This document shows, one piece after another, positions 19,756-32,060 of a stretch of 64,000 nucleotides of DNA. How positions within the stretch are numbered: position 1 is the first letter of the stretch; the number at the start of each line of letters is the position of its first letter. Below the pieces are notes generated by a model. It ran no database searches, was not told where the DNA came from, and was given only the letters and a program-made list of their open reading frames with translations. A program made the translations under genes and the position numbers. Origin of the DNA: Polytrichum commune (Eukaryota > Streptophyta > Polytrichopsida > Polytrichales > Polytrichaceae); assembly GCA_950295325.1 (NCBI GenBank), contig OX485806.1:41600001-41664000 (forward strand). Reading direction: 5' to 3'.

Positions 19756-21834
19756 CTAGCCAGTTACCAGGTAGACCTGAGCTCGGATGATGCTGGAGCC
19801 AACTCGAAATCCAGGGTGAACCATCAGGCCTACAAGTGCTTCAAATGGTGCAGCTCCATTTTCGTCCTTCTCGGCATCGTCTCCAAATATTCCAGGTACA
19901 GCAGACTCCATGTATGTTGGATTAAATTTTGCACCCTTGCAAACAGGAATCATTCTAGCAGGGGGATGAAATGAGAATGCTAATCTATGGAGAATCCAAA
20001 CAGAGACGGCAAGCTTGCAGAAACTTTCATAAAACCTACTTGAAGGGTGTCTGCCCGCAAAGATGTCATCACTATGGTTATAATCACCAAAAAAGGCTTC
20101 CTCTGTTGACTCGCTCACTATGGTCAAGAATTTCTTAAAACAAAAATCACGAAGAAATGGACTATGTGGTCTATTATCTGTCAATATGTTCACTGTTTCT
20201 GCTATTTTCTTATAAGTCATAAATTCTTGAAAGCACGCCTTGGAATGCTCCTCCACATCCCAAATTTCGGTCATACAATTGTCTATGTTGAAGCTTTCGC
20301 TGTCAAAATCAGCAAACATACGCCTGCAGATGAAAGATTGAACTAAAAACTTGTAATCAGTCGGCCTTGCCACGAGCACCTCAGACTCTAAGCGTATCTG
20401 CTCCTCAAGCTCCCGCGCCTCAACAGGATGTTGCTTCAGGTAAGACATGAATGTTCTGGTGAAAGTATGAGCGGCCTCCTTCACATCGATTACAGCAGAC
20501 AGAAGACACTTAGAAGACGGCCCTGCATCATCATCTTGAGAAGGAACATACGGAATTCCTTCTCTCGCAAACTGCTCCTCCATTTCATATAACTGTTTAC
20601 TCAACTCTTCAATTACAAGGTTGAGCTCCTTAATCTCATCCCTCAGCTTCGTCTCTGCTTCTTCATGCTTGGCGTCCAAAAGTGCAACCTCCTTGCACTG
20701 TGATCTTTTCACCTTCCGAATCTCCTTCTCTTTCTTCTTCAACTCTGCTGCAAATGCTTTGTCCATCTGCTCAAGCATCACATCCTTACTTTCCACCTTC
20801 TCCTTGTAGTACGCTCTCCACTTTTGCAACGAATCAATCTTCTCCTGCTTCTTCGTATTGCTCTCTCTCAATCTATGTAGCTCCTTCTCCAGCGCATTTC
20901 TGAACTCCGAATCCTTCTCCACCTGTTGATAGTCGTCGTAACACTTCGTTGTTGTAGATGCGACTTCATTGTGCGTTCTCCCTTTCCGACCGCCATCATC
21001 TGTATGTTCCGAGAGAGCATTCGGAGATGTACGAACACCTTCTACTACAGTACTGCTCTCCCTCGATATGGAAGGCCTCTCTCTCTTAAATCCTCCGCCC
21101 ATTGGAGCCTTTGGCCGCTCCTCACCATCCCCACTACATTGCTCTGGATGAGACTCGAACGAATGTGACCAAGACGCAGCAGTCTCTGGAGGGACAATGT
21201 CCGGTGGCACATTGTGCGGCTCTCGTGCGTTCTGCTCCTTGACCAACAACACGAGTCTCCCTCGAAGCTCCTCACCGAGCATTCCTGATTCGGATTGCGT
21301 AGGAGTGCTGGCATATGTAATCGCTCCACAAGTCTCTTTGGTTTCCGCCTCCGAGACGTGCCCTTCACCGTGCACTTCTCTTTCTCTTCCCGTAACAGCA
21401 GCGGCAGCGGTGTGGTCCATGGCCTCTGCCGCCATCTCAGACTGGCACAACAACCTCTGATGCATTTCCATGGCTTCCCGATAAATCTCTTCAGCGATTT
21501 CTTCCACTTTGCTAAGAATATCATCAGGCGTCGTCGACATGAAATCTTCTGCTGAGTCCGACCAGTACAGCCGGTCGTTGTAGTCCTCCAGTCTTTTCAT
21601 CTTCTGTGCAGCAGCCGGGCTGTCGGTTCCTGGCCAGGTCCGGCTGTCCACACTTGCTTCCCTCCGAATCTCCGGGGGACCCGGCGATCGACTGGCACAG
21701 CGACTAAAACTAAGCTCCTTAGCAAATCTGCTCTTTCTGCTCGAATCGTCGTCCTTGTGGTCAAACTCGAATGAATCTCTGGCGCATTGTTCATCAGTTC
21801 CGCCACTCCCACCAGGGCCGCCAGCTTTCTTCAT
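19756..21834 (-). CDS. DUF641 / GIL1-IRKI family protein
   Basis: Single uninterrupted frame; from the Met at 21834 it encodes 692 aa, ending at a TAG at 19756. The frame stays open upstream to 22101 (89 more residues), but that segment lacks family features and I take it as 5' UTR; 'MKKAGGPGGSGG' is the preferred start. Residues about 305-430 are a charged coiled coil (Glu/Lys/Arg-rich heptads). Residues ~445-692 match the conserved C-terminal domain of GIL1 and IRK-interacting proteins: 'YKFLVQSFICRRMFADFD', 'ACFQEF', 'EEAFFGD', 'VWILHRLAFSFHP', 'GAKFNPTYMES', and a final 'PGFRVGSSIIRAQVYLV'. In Arabidopsis, GIL1 is needed for light-dependent loss of gravitropism and IRKI binds a receptor-like kinase; neither is an enzyme. 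The N-terminal half is longer than in typical angiosperm members. This is the only intact host gene I recognise here. Confidence 0.9.
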   Translation of the reverse strand: MKKAGGPGGSGGTDEQCARDSFEFDHKDDDSSRKSRFAKELSFSRCASRSPGPPEIRREASVDSRTWPGTDSPAAAQKMKRLEDYNDRLYWSDSAEDFMSTTPDDILSKVEEIAEEIYREAMEMHQRLLCQSEMAAEAMDHTAAAAVTGREREVHGEGHVSEAETKETCGAITYASTPTQSESGMLGEELRGRLVLLVKEQNAREPHNVPPDIVPPETAASWSHSFESHPEQCSGDGEERPKAPMGGGFKRERPSISRESSTVVEGVRTSPNALSEHTDDGGRKGRTHNEVASTTTKCYDDYQQVEKDSEFRNALEKELHRLRESNTKKQEKIDSLQKWRAYYKEKVESKDVMLEQMDKAFAAELKKKEKEIRKVKRSQCKEVALLDAKHEEAETKLRDEIKELNLVIEELSKQLYEMEEQFAREGIPYVPSQDDDAGPSSKCLLSAVIDVKEAAHTFTRTFMSYLKQHPVEARELEEQIRLESEVLVARPTDYKFLVQSFICRRMFADFDSESFNIDNCMTEIWDVEEHSKACFQEFMTYKKIAETVNILTDNRPHSPFLRDFCFKKFLTIVSESTEEAFFGDYNHSDDIFAGRHPSSRFYESFCKLAVSVWILHRLAFSFHPPARMIPVCKGAKFNPTYMESAVPGIFGDDAEKDENGAAPFEALVGLMVHPGFRVGSSIIRAQVYLVTG

Positions 21835-22370
21835 GGCTATGCCTGCACTAATCTTCGAAAAAGAGAAATCTCTGATCTCAGATCCACCTTCCACCCTGAG
21901 GAAAGATACTGTCTCGACCAATTTATTCTCCCTATACAAGTGCCCCTGTATATTCTCACGAGGACGTAGTATGCATTTTGTGACCTGCACTGCGTACTTT
22001 GTATCCTTGCGTCTGGATATGCATGCCGGACGTAGTGATCTATCTGCACACAAAAGCACCTTTGCTGCAGTGCCTGTGCCTGTATGCGTTGTGTGTCTCA
22101 TGTGCAGTGCAACTGCGAACGGCTGTGCAACGACTCACTCACACCGGATTTATTTTAATACATCATTCTGCAAAATCGGCATGCATGTATAATGTATGTA
22201 TCCATCCATATATCTACCTTCCAAGAGCTGCGTGCTAACCTCTACTTATCGAGGCTCATCGAGATACATATTCGCAACAATATTAGCCCCTGCTCTGGTC
22301 CTCCCATAAATGACGCATACCTCTCAACCCGTCTCTTCGCAACATTATAATATTAACCCCTGCGCCCGAT

Positions 22371-22391
22371 CCTCTCTCTCTCTCTCTCTCT
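22371..22391. repeat. CT microsatellite in gene upstream region
   Basis: (CT)n on the plus strand, that is GA on the gene's sense strand, within the repeated upstream module of the GIL1/IRKI-like gene. Confidence 0.85.
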
Positions 22392-22397
22392 CCCCGC

Positions 22398-22960
22398 AGA
22401 TGTTAAACGGACCTCCTGCCAACAAAACAGACACCAAATTCTCCGAAACACAAAACGTAGTACGGAGAGAAAAAGGTTACAATAGTCTCGGTCCGATCAG
22501 CTGCAAGCGAAGCTTAACAGAAGCTAAGCTGTGCAATAAACAATAGCTGTATATTAAAGTCTACTTACATAGACTCGTCGAGATACATATTTCATCACGA
22601 CATTTATTAGCCCCTGCTCCCGATCCCCTCTCTCTGCAAAAAGGAAAGGCGCCAAATTCTCCGCAACGCAAGACATAGAAGTACGGAGAGACTAGAATGT
22701 CACCAAAAACCCGGTCGGATCGGATTCGAATGCAAGCAAAGCATCATTGCAACAGAAAAAAAGCGAATAAAGCACCTCTCTCTCTCTCTCTCTCTCTCTC
22801 AGGTGTTAAGCGAACTAACTGCCAAAGAAAGCACGCCACATTCTCCGCAACCCAAGATGCAGTGGTGCGGAGAAAGAAGGTCACAAACGATAACACGGTC
22901 GGGTCAGATTGGAATGCAAGCAAAGCATAATCGCAACAGAAGAAGCGAATAAGCACCGAC
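22398..22960 (-). promoter_or_regulatory. Thrice-repeated upstream module of the GIL1/IRKI-like gene
   Basis: Three diverged direct copies about 185-220 bases apart. Each has 'CCAAATTCTCCG.AAC' or 'CCACATTCTCCGCAAC' followed ~25 bases later by CGGAGA: TTCTCCG at 22439, 22657, 22841 and CGGAGA at 22463, 22684, 22868. Copies 2 and 3 also share 'CGGTCGG.TC.GATT', 'GAATGCAAGCAAAGCAT' and 'GCAACAGAA...GCGAATAA'. The TTCTCCG/CGGAGA pair can form a short stem. The position, 0.6-1.1 kb upstream of the chosen start, suggests promoter or 5' UTR, but activity is inference. Confidence 0.6.
22775..22800. repeat. CT microsatellite
   Basis: (CT)13-like run between modules 2 and 3 of the upstream repeat. 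Confidence 0.85.
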
Positions 22961-23450
22961 ACGTACAAGCCCTGTCTGAGATGGGATCGATGCTGTCGGG
23001 GAACACCGAAGTTGGATTGGTTTGGTTTTTGGGGGGGGAGGGGGCGCACCAGCAGCAGCAGCCCGCCATGGACGATGGTTCTAAGGGGGCTCCCCACCCT
23101 GCAGCTGCGGTCCCCGGAAATGCTCGCTAGTAGCGCTAGAAACGCGGGAACCCATTAGGTGTGGAGCTAGAGAGGCGGAACTAAGCGCAACGGGGGAGGG
23201 AGCCCGGAGAAGTGGGAACGCGAATGAACAAACACACACGGAAGAGGGAAGGCGGGAAGCTGCCCGTACCGCCGGGGCCACCCGTGCGCGCGCGGCAGGT
23301 TGCCAGCGGATCGCCCACTAAAGAAGACGGTGTCAGCATGACAGGCTCTAGGGCTGGGCACATGGCCTGGGCAGCCCTTGGAGGACCTGGCCGAAACAGT
23401 GTAAACAAAAAAGTAAAAATGCGGACCGCGACAGTATAAATTTACGGTAA
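22961..23450. other. GC-rich, CpG-containing segment
   Basis: 23030-23400 is distinctly GC-rich with many CpGs and a GGGGGGGG run, unlike the AT-rich sequence to its right. It may be the distal promoter or transcription-start region of the minus-strand gene. Several short overlapping frames are open on both strands as expected of GC-rich DNA; none is recognisable. Confidence 0.4.
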
Positions 23451-24289
23451 AAATACATAATGTTATTGTTAGGCAAAACACATGCAATGTGTTTATTGCG
23501 TTCGGGTAAAAATGCATTTTTATTGCATTTTGTATCATAATTCTCTAGCAGTTTGAACACGTTTTTGCTTAATTGAAGTGCAAAAGTAATTTAGGCAGTC
23601 CATAAAATAATATTCTAAAATTGGACAAATTCAAAAAGTAATCTAAAATAAGTTAGACATTCATCCAAGTCATTTTTATATTTCATGAATGGATTTCTTA
23701 TTTTCATTTGTGCTAGCTATGCTTAACCTAAACACTTCCCTTAACCAACATTCCTTACCCTAAAGTTTGTTTTTTACTTGTATGTCATGGTTTTGCTTGG
23801 CAATAGATTTTACTTTGATTTGATGTTATTTTGTTGCATTCCAATGAATGTCACTTGCATTATTGTGATTTTAGGCACTCTTTGAATGTTATTCCTTCTT
23901 TTTGGGCACTCAACGAAATTAATTTCCCATAAATTTAGGCACCCTTAAAATTAATTTATTTTTGCCCAAGCTACTAGAAAGCTATGGTTCATGCGTGGTG
24001 GTTTGTCTTGGTTATAACAACAAAATTGTTGTATTGTACAACCGCTCACCCAACTACCTTGCCTCCCCAAAGGCTAGAAATAATTGCAGGGTAGCAAAGT
24101 TGAGCCATGTGTCCAGCCCTTCTATCCTTATCACACATCCTAACTATAATAAAAGATATATAGCATTAGCAAGTTATCATATTTATTAGTGTTAATATTA
24201 AATATATACAAATAGAGCAAGATATTTTATAATATAACATTATCAAACTTATGGACTTCTAAAAATTATGGAATGTATAAACTTTTGGG
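23451..24289. other. AT-rich stretch, nothing recognised
   Basis: No supported gene or repeat boundary. Confidence 0.4.
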
Positions 24290-24830
24290 AACTTATACAA
24301 ATCTTTAGGGGAATTGTATTTGGACTTCAAAAGAACTTTATAGGGACTTGTTTTATGATAAAATATTGAATGGACTAAATGTGTACGAATTTATGTGGAC
24401 CTTAGAACGACTTTGTATACTGATAGAATTGAATACTTGATAATTTGGTAACCAAAGAACTAATAATGTCAAATACTTAATAATTTGATAACCAAAAAAC
24501 CGATAGACTTGAGTACTTGATGATTTGATGATTTCAAATGTATGTTCTAGTTGGAAAATTATTGGGGACTAGCATAGGCATTGGAATAAGTGTATTTGGA
24601 CTTTATATGGACTTTATAGGGATCTTTTTGTTGATCAAATATTGAAATGGAGCAAGTGTATGTCCACTTGTTGGGACTTTATACATACCTTAGAAAAAGT
24701 TGGTATATCGATAACTTGAATATTTGATAGTTTGACAACTAGAGACTTAATAGAATTGAATAATTGATAACCAAATAATGAATATACTTTAATACTTGAT
24801 AATTTCATAACCAATAAATTTTTTATACAA
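24290..24830. repeat. Diverged ~280-bp direct duplication
   Basis: Two consecutive copies begin near 24310 and 24590 with 'GTATTTGGACTT', 'ACTTTATAGGGA.CTT', 'GAT.AAATATTGAA.TGGA', then 'ACTTGATAATTTG.TAACCAA' phrases repeated several times in each. AT-rich, noncoding. Confidence 0.6.
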
Positions 24831-27800
24831 TATATCAAACCCACGTATATTTTTTTCATAGAGTGTGATTGATAATAAGTCTATTAAACTTCTAAATCAA
24901 GTTTGCTTATACCTTGTGACAATGTTAATCCACACCTCCTTCATGATACTACCAGTTGAGTGAGAGTTATTACCATCGTCCAACAACTTTTCCTTTTTGC
25001 AATTTGTTACACACTAGTCGGTGCGATGTTTGTGGTTTTTAGTTGCATCACATCTTGGCATGTTTGAGTTGGGGTTTTTTGTGATCAACTTTTATTTATT
25101 TTAAATTGAGTCAATTGTCATGCATCTATCTCAAAAAACATGGGAAGCCTCATGGAAAATATTTGTATCCTTGCAAAGAACATGAATCGGCATATTTTTT
25201 TAAAACCATGCTACAAACAAGGTTGAAATTTAATGAAAGGCACCTTCTACATGTATAGATGAAAGTAGTTTAATCTGTTAATTCCTAGCACCCAAACTTC
25301 TTTCATGTGCAAAATTCCCTCCAATCATTGACCTCTTATGAAAAAAAGGTATAACTTGTGCAAAATATGTGACATTGGTCCTAGAAAATGATGTTTTAAC
25401 AACTTACTAAGAAAAATGACACAGTACAATAATTGTCACCATCAAAACACTCAAATGACATGATGAGCAAATTCACTTGAATGATGGAGCCACAAGACTC
25501 ACAATTCATAAAATACCAATATTTTGCAACAATAATATTAAATAGGGTATGGTTTTGGTTTAATGAGCCAAAGGCGCCACGTGATAAAGACCATTATTTG
25601 AACCCTTAACATGTGTATAATTATGGTTGGCCAAATTTGAAAATTTTGAGCCAATGTAGTTTTCCCCCATGCCATTCAACTAGGTCATCCCCCCCCCCCA
25701 CTCCTTTCCACCTTCCACCATTTCCGTTTTTTTCATCACACCATGTTTGTTTTTTTGCAAATTCTTAACATAGTTTTACAACTGCTTTCCTCCAAGGGTC
25801 GAGAGGTTGGTGTTGAAATGTAGGGAAATGTCTAAATAGTAGATGATTGGAGGGCTTAAGTCCACACGAGATTGTGGTTTGTGAAAATGTCTTGAGGTAT
25901 GGAGGTTGAAGCAACTTCCTTGGTACCTAGGATTCTTAATTTTGTAGTGGTCCTAATAGTTTTGCCAAAGATTGTAAGCTTAAAGGTCAAATGGGAGTTT
26001 TTGTATACTTTTGGAAGTTTAATTATTCTCAATAAGACTTGGAACGCTTTCATTTAGATCATAGAAAAAGATGCAAAGGCTTATGAAAAGTGGTGGGAGC
26101 AAGTTTACCATTGGGCCATGCAAAATTTGTATGACACAATGCTCAAAAAAACATTGTATGATTGATACGCATTCAAGAGATTCTTTTTGGTCCAACACTA
26201 TGTGCACAAATATTATTTGAGGTTCCTCTATGTTGTGTCCTCATTTTATGGTAGTTTTCAAATATAGATGTATGGCATATTCTGTAGGGTTTTTGGTCTT
26301 TGTCATTGTCATTGTAAAAGACAATAACAACTTAAGTGTTGCCTCCTTCAAGGGATTACAATGCACATGGTGTTTTCGCTTGCCATAAGTTTTTATTCCT
26401 CGGTTTTGTAGGTTTATTTATTTCTTTATTTCTTTTGCATCACACACTATGTGATTTGGGAAATGCACTTCAAGCTTTCTAAGTAATTTTATTTGCATTT
26501 TTTGATTTGGTAATTTCCATTTCTTCATTTTTTTTTAAAGATTTTTGCCATGCTTGCCCATTTGTTGTCATTGCTCCAACTTTTGCAAATTTTTAGTAAA
26601 TCCAACCCATTGGAAATGAGCTCTAACCAATACATGCTTGTATGAAAAGGAATCCATTCTATTTTTGCAAATTAAATCACAAAATTCTCCACTCTACATT
26701 TAAACAAACATGTTTGTTTTATATATACTTGTTATGACTGTAGAATTTATGGCAAAATCAAGCATCTTTTTTCAGATAATTTACTTGCAATAATCCTCCT
26801 TTATCTATACAAACCTGGTGCTACTTACCATTGCATACTAAATACAAAATGACAAGCTACTTCACACCATTATATTCTACATAGCAAGTTAAGTAACACC
26901 ACTATATTCCAAAGGGCAAACTAAATAACATTTATTCCATTTATCACTTCAAATTCAAAAACATGTGTTTTCAAACGCACATTAAGAGCTATTTTGAAGT
27001 ACAAAGAATGATTGAGAATAAGGATGTATTTTTTCCCCCTTTAATGTTATTTTCATCCTTCATAAACATAAAGTAAGGGTGTAGTCATTTTTCACATGCC
27101 TATATGTTTTAAATACAATATTCATTCTAAACTACCAACAATTACTTATGTTTAGTATCCACCACTTAAATCTTGATTGATGCTTCACTAAAAATGACTA
27201 ATGCTTAATTGTAAGTGACCACTACTTAATTGAAAATGGCCACTAATTTATTTAATTGGTGGACTTCAATTTAAATGACAAATACCATGAGGTCAATGAG
27301 TAATAGTGCATTTAATCAGAAAATTTTAATTTAAGTGTAAATTATTATATTATGAGTGACAAATATATCCTATGAGCCTTGCTAATTTTTTCTTGGGTTG
27401 GTACAAAGCATACACCCCCTACTTCACATTTTGTTTTAAAGCATGATGAAGATTTGCCCCGCAAACAAGCAAAATTAGACTTTGGAACAAAGTTTGAAGG
27501 TGATAGAACAAATGTCATTCACATAAAGCATCATTCACATACGCGCATTTGCATTGTATAGCATATGCACATATTCACATTTAATTTCCTATATATTGGC
27601 AATATATAAAAAATGTTAAAGTTGCCAAGATAAGGTTCACAAACTTGGTTCATAATTGCCACTTTGAGATTGAACTACTCAAATTCAAACCCAAGAATTG
27701 CTCCCACATACTATTAAGAGCCTCAAACTGCTCCCACCTTAAATTTGTAGAACACAATTCTTATGATAATCATTTCCCTCAAAATCCAATTTTTTTTGGC

Positions 27801-29890
27801 AATCTTTGCAGTGGAAATATCTACAATGAGAAAAACAACAAAATGATCACATCTGGATTATATCAAACATTGCCACATCTATTCACAATTATTAAAATGT
27901 AGGATATTAAGAATCAAACACAGGGAGGTCACTCCATTGTCAAGTTGAACACCACGTGTGAACAAAGTTTGCTACCCCTAAATTACATGACATAGATAAT
28001 TCTAAAATTTATGATATTTTTTCTACTTATACATAACCATTAAGAGTATTTTTGTATTTAAAAAAATGGTCATTTTCATTTTTGTAATATTTTTTTAGTT
28101 CAATTTTGCATCATTCTAGTTAGAAAAAATATGTTATTAAAAAATCATAAAATTTAGTTATTATTTGTTACTATGTAATAGGTACCATGTATATCTATTC
28201 ATGAAAAAAATTGATAAACACATTACCCATATTGGTGATGCTTTATGTGAAAAGTAGGATTTTTTACATGTAAAATGTTCGCATGTGGTTGTTCAACTTA
28301 CAATGGAGTGACCTTTGTGGAATCAAAATGTACAAAACTCAACATTTGCTCATTATTTGTCGAGTGATTTGGTTTTTTTGACATTAGTGTAGTCTAGGAT
28401 AGTCCTTTGATGATTCTACACACTATTTTTCATAACATAATTATTAATCAACTTTCAAGGCATGCATAATTAGTGACCCTTACATGTAATTCATGGACAT
28501 TTCATAAACAAATAATATTACATAGACACTTCATGAGCAAATAACATACATAGAAGTTAGATTTTTGTTCAATAACTTACATATGGGAGTTTTTAATTGT
28601 GGCTATTGAGTTGCTTGAGTTTTATTTCCAAGTTGAATGTTTCAATCACTCTACCATCAACAATGAAATACTTATACAAAGCCACATTGTAAGCAACCAT
28701 GCATGAGGACATTTTGTGATTGTGTTGCTTTAGTTGCACCTCCATGCCACAAATCTCATTGAGATTGTTTATTTATCATTTTGCAAGGATTTTTTTTGTG
28801 CCTCAACATTTATTCTCAATCTCAAAAAATATTTGTATGTCAACATTTTTTTGTTATGTATATTTTTTTTATGTAGCCTCACACCTACTATAACTATCAT
28901 TTTTGTTTCCAAATCAACCAAGAAAGCCTTAGTCTTAGTTAAATGAGACCCAAAAAAATACATGCATGTTTCATCTCCCCCATTTCAACCTTCAAAATTT
29001 GAGCTGAGTAGTAATTTATTTTGTCCTCAAGCCAATGAAGAAAGTGGTGAGAAATTGGATTTACTTACTGTGTTGGTTGAAGAACCAAAATTAAAAAAAA
29101 AACATTTTAAACCATGCACCCTAGTATGAATCTTCTTAGCCTCTCCCTCTTGAAATGTAAGATCAATAGATTTGTATTTAAATCTTTGCTACTATCCTTT
29201 TCCCCATGACTCTCTTACCTTCCCTCATATGGAATTCTTTCCTTTCCCTCAACCCTCATTTCTTTCTCTCCCTCAACATTCCTTTATTTTTCACCCCCGA
29301 TCATATTGTGCATTCTCTTTTGCGACCCCAAGCTCAACTATCTCAATAAGAGTGGTACATTTTTCAAACAAATTGTGAAAGTTGTGACCATAATTGCCCG
29401 CCATAATTGCAAAAGCTATTTAGTTTACCTTTTTGCCTTTGAGCATAGCCATTGATTTAATAAAAAATTGTAAACTAATTTTCCATATAAGTGGATTAGT
29501 TCTTTGGTATACATTTCTGCCACAATTTGTAGGTTTTTTGCATTGAATTCAAGGTCTTTGACATTGTTTTTGAGCAAGAAACCATTGTGGCAACATTTTT
29601 CACCCAAATTTTGACAAATTATTTGGCATATGGGTTTGTTTTCTCACATTTGATTGTTCTAGGAACTAGACTTTCACTTTGTAGACCCCCAACTACCTTG
29701 AACCATTAGAATACTTGGTAGGAATCATCATTTATTTTCTTTTCTAAATTGTAGGCTATTTTTTAAGCAAAAAAATGCACAAAATTTCATAAGACTATAA
29801 GCAATTGTATGTAAGCATTCTTTTTCTAGATCCCATAAACCATCCACCTAGTTGTATAGTGCAATCAAAAAATACCCTTGGCATGGTCTT
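24831..29890. other. Long AT-rich region without recognised genes
   Basis: About 5 kb with only short scattered open frames and no motifs I can assign. It includes a C10 run near 25690 and long T/A runs. Likely old transposon debris, but no family is identifiable by eye. Confidence 0.4.
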
Positions 29891-29899
29891 TGAAAAAAT

Positions 29900-30700
29900 G
29901 AACTCCCCAAACACCCCACTTGCATCTATATTCACAAGGATTATATATGACACCTGCCTCAAAAACCTATCAGCTTAATAACCACTTTGCCCATACAAAT
30001 AAGCCATGGTACCATCCAAGGAAATATTCTTAGCCTGCACCTCTTCTTCGTACTCCTAGAACCCTCATTAGATGGCTAAAAAAGACAACCTAGGATATAA
30101 ATTCAACATTTCTCCAAATAGCATAACCCCCACAACCTACATTGATGATTTAGCCATAATTACGGACAATGTTGACCACCTACAACCCTAGCTCAACAAA
30201 CTTAAGCAATATGCATATTGGGCACACCTTGACCTAGGCATAAACAAATGCGCAGTCATAGGGAGCACTTACAAATCCAAACTACAACCACTTGCATTCA
30301 CAACATGCCTTAGAGCCCATAACATAAACTACAAAAACCAAAAAATACCAATCCTATCACAAAACAAACCATACACATATTGAGGATACAATTTGTACCA
30401 TCTCCTAAATGGGACAACCAAAAATAACCGCAATCAACAAAATCAAAACCCAAATTGCCAAACTACCTCTCTCACCAACCTTTTTACAACAATAAAATAA
30501 AATAATGAACATTGTCATCCGCCTAGGTGTAGAATACACATTCAATATTGCATTTTTTTGAATACTTGACATCAAATTGATGGACAAAATCCATAAAGCT
30601 CGCCAAATCCATCCACAACCTAACACAACTACCGAAAAAAACATTTGGCATAGATGGGTGCAGGCATGGTAAAGTGGACCAAAAAGTGATTCAGTATACT
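29900..30700 (+). pseudogene. LINE-type (non-LTR) reverse transcriptase remnant
   Basis: Plus-strand frames read 'TTYIDDLAIITDNVDHLQP', the FADD/YADD catalytic box as YIDD (30138-30149), then 'YAYWAHLDLGINKCAVIGS' (helix after the catalytic box, 'LGINKCA' being typical), 'INYKNQKIPILSQNKPYTY' before a stop where LINEs have YLG, and 'NIVIRP'-like and 'LDIKLMDKIHKARQI' thumb residues near 30510-30620. Just upstream, 'MAKKDNLGYKFNISPNSI' fits RT motif B-C spacing. Numerous stops and frame changes. The matching RNase H is ~0.9 kb downstream in the same orientation. Confidence 0.7.
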
Positions 30701-31600
30701 AAAACCATATTTTTTTTGGTCAAAGACCTAAACATAATTGCAAAACATTATTGAAATGGAATTTTTTAATGATGACCTCTATTGTTGTATATTCTACTCA
30801 AATTTAGAATATCAATTTAAAATTCTTCAAATACTTAGCATAAAAAACGATGCTCAGAAGCAAATGGTTGAGCATGGTTGTGGACGTAAATTTCATGACC
30901 TTGATTATTTTGAAATTGGATTTTCTTTATATTCTTTGAATTTATTATCTATTTGAGGACATCACCAAAAATTGTAGAAAATTAACAATTTGATATAATT
31001 TTATCATATTTTAAACAATATTTAAATGGTCACTTGTTCAATATTACCTACTTGCACACCATTTGCACCGTCTTCTAAAATATGTAGATTTGTTTTTGGA
31101 ATTTTTTTGGTATCGTCCAATACTTGACTTTGTAGATCAATATATTTCTGAAATGTCTATGACTTTTCTTCACAAAATTCAAAGTTAGTACATTAAATTG
31201 GATCATTTTCACTTAATAGTAGGCATGTATCAAGAGCTATCCATTTTATCATGCTTGCACCCATATGCTTTCTTTTCTTCCCCATATATGTCACCACACC
31301 ACTTTTAACAATCCCCCCCCCCCCCACAAAAATACACACCTTTCCCTTCATTACAAACCTACTATCATTACCGACTTATTCATATACAAATAACATAACA
31401 CAAATATCAACACACTTGTACAATCCCCACCCCCAAATATCATATGTGAAAGCACCACCTACCCCACAACACAAACATACTAACCCATCAACAAATTACC
31501 CAAAGAATGGCACAATGTCCTACCACAACCCTAACCTCTAATACCCACCTCTACCCCCTTGCGTCACAAACTTACTCCCCCTTAAATACCCCCCAACCCA
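30701..31600. other. Linker between LINE RT and RNase H remnants
   Basis: AT-rich; 31250-31600 is C-rich on the plus strand with a C14 run near 31312. It probably represents the decayed RT-RNase H linker. Confidence 0.4.
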
Positions 31601-32060
31601 ATCATATTATATTGATGGCTCATTTACACCCCTAGACAACCCCGAGAATGGTTGCATGCAATCTTAAGAGTATTTAACAGACCACTAGAAATTAACATCA
31701 ACACCATGTTACTCAAACATCCTTAGAGCCAAACTCTACGCACTACTCCTCGCAATATAACACACAAAACATAACACCAAGGACACATTCATATTTTAAA
31801 ACAACCTTAATAATGTATATCCACCACTAAACCATATCCAACACCCCATATCTCAATACAACCACCTCGAAAAACTATTCACAACACTGATAATCACAAC
31901 CATCAAAGCCTTTTCCCACAACATTATCATCAAAACAATTCGTGCCCATACAAATATTACATTCAATGAAGGCTCGGGACAAAAAAATCCCACATCTGGA
32001 AAAAAAAAATCCACCTTATGAGACACCTTTATACCCCTACATAATAGCTTAATACGCAAC
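31601..32060 (+). pseudogene. LINE-type RNase H domain remnant
   Basis: Plus-strand frames give 'YIDGSFTP' (31608 onward; catalytic Asp of the YTDGS box), 'NILRAKLYALLLAI' (RAEL-x-A box, with catalytic Glu changed to Lys), 'HTKHNTKDTFIF' then 'NNLN' (position of the TDS box, Asp lost), 'HPISQYNHLEKLFTTLI' and 'KTIRAHTNITFNEGS' (the VRAHTGIxGNE box). The order and spacing are those of the RNase H that follows RT in some LINE polyproteins. Stops are present. Confidence 0.7.

Noticed and set aside
20621-21555. Plus-strand frames opposite the GIL1/IRKI-like gene
   Set aside because: Antisense shadows of a long real reading frame; Ser-rich composition is the mirror of Glu/Lys codons.
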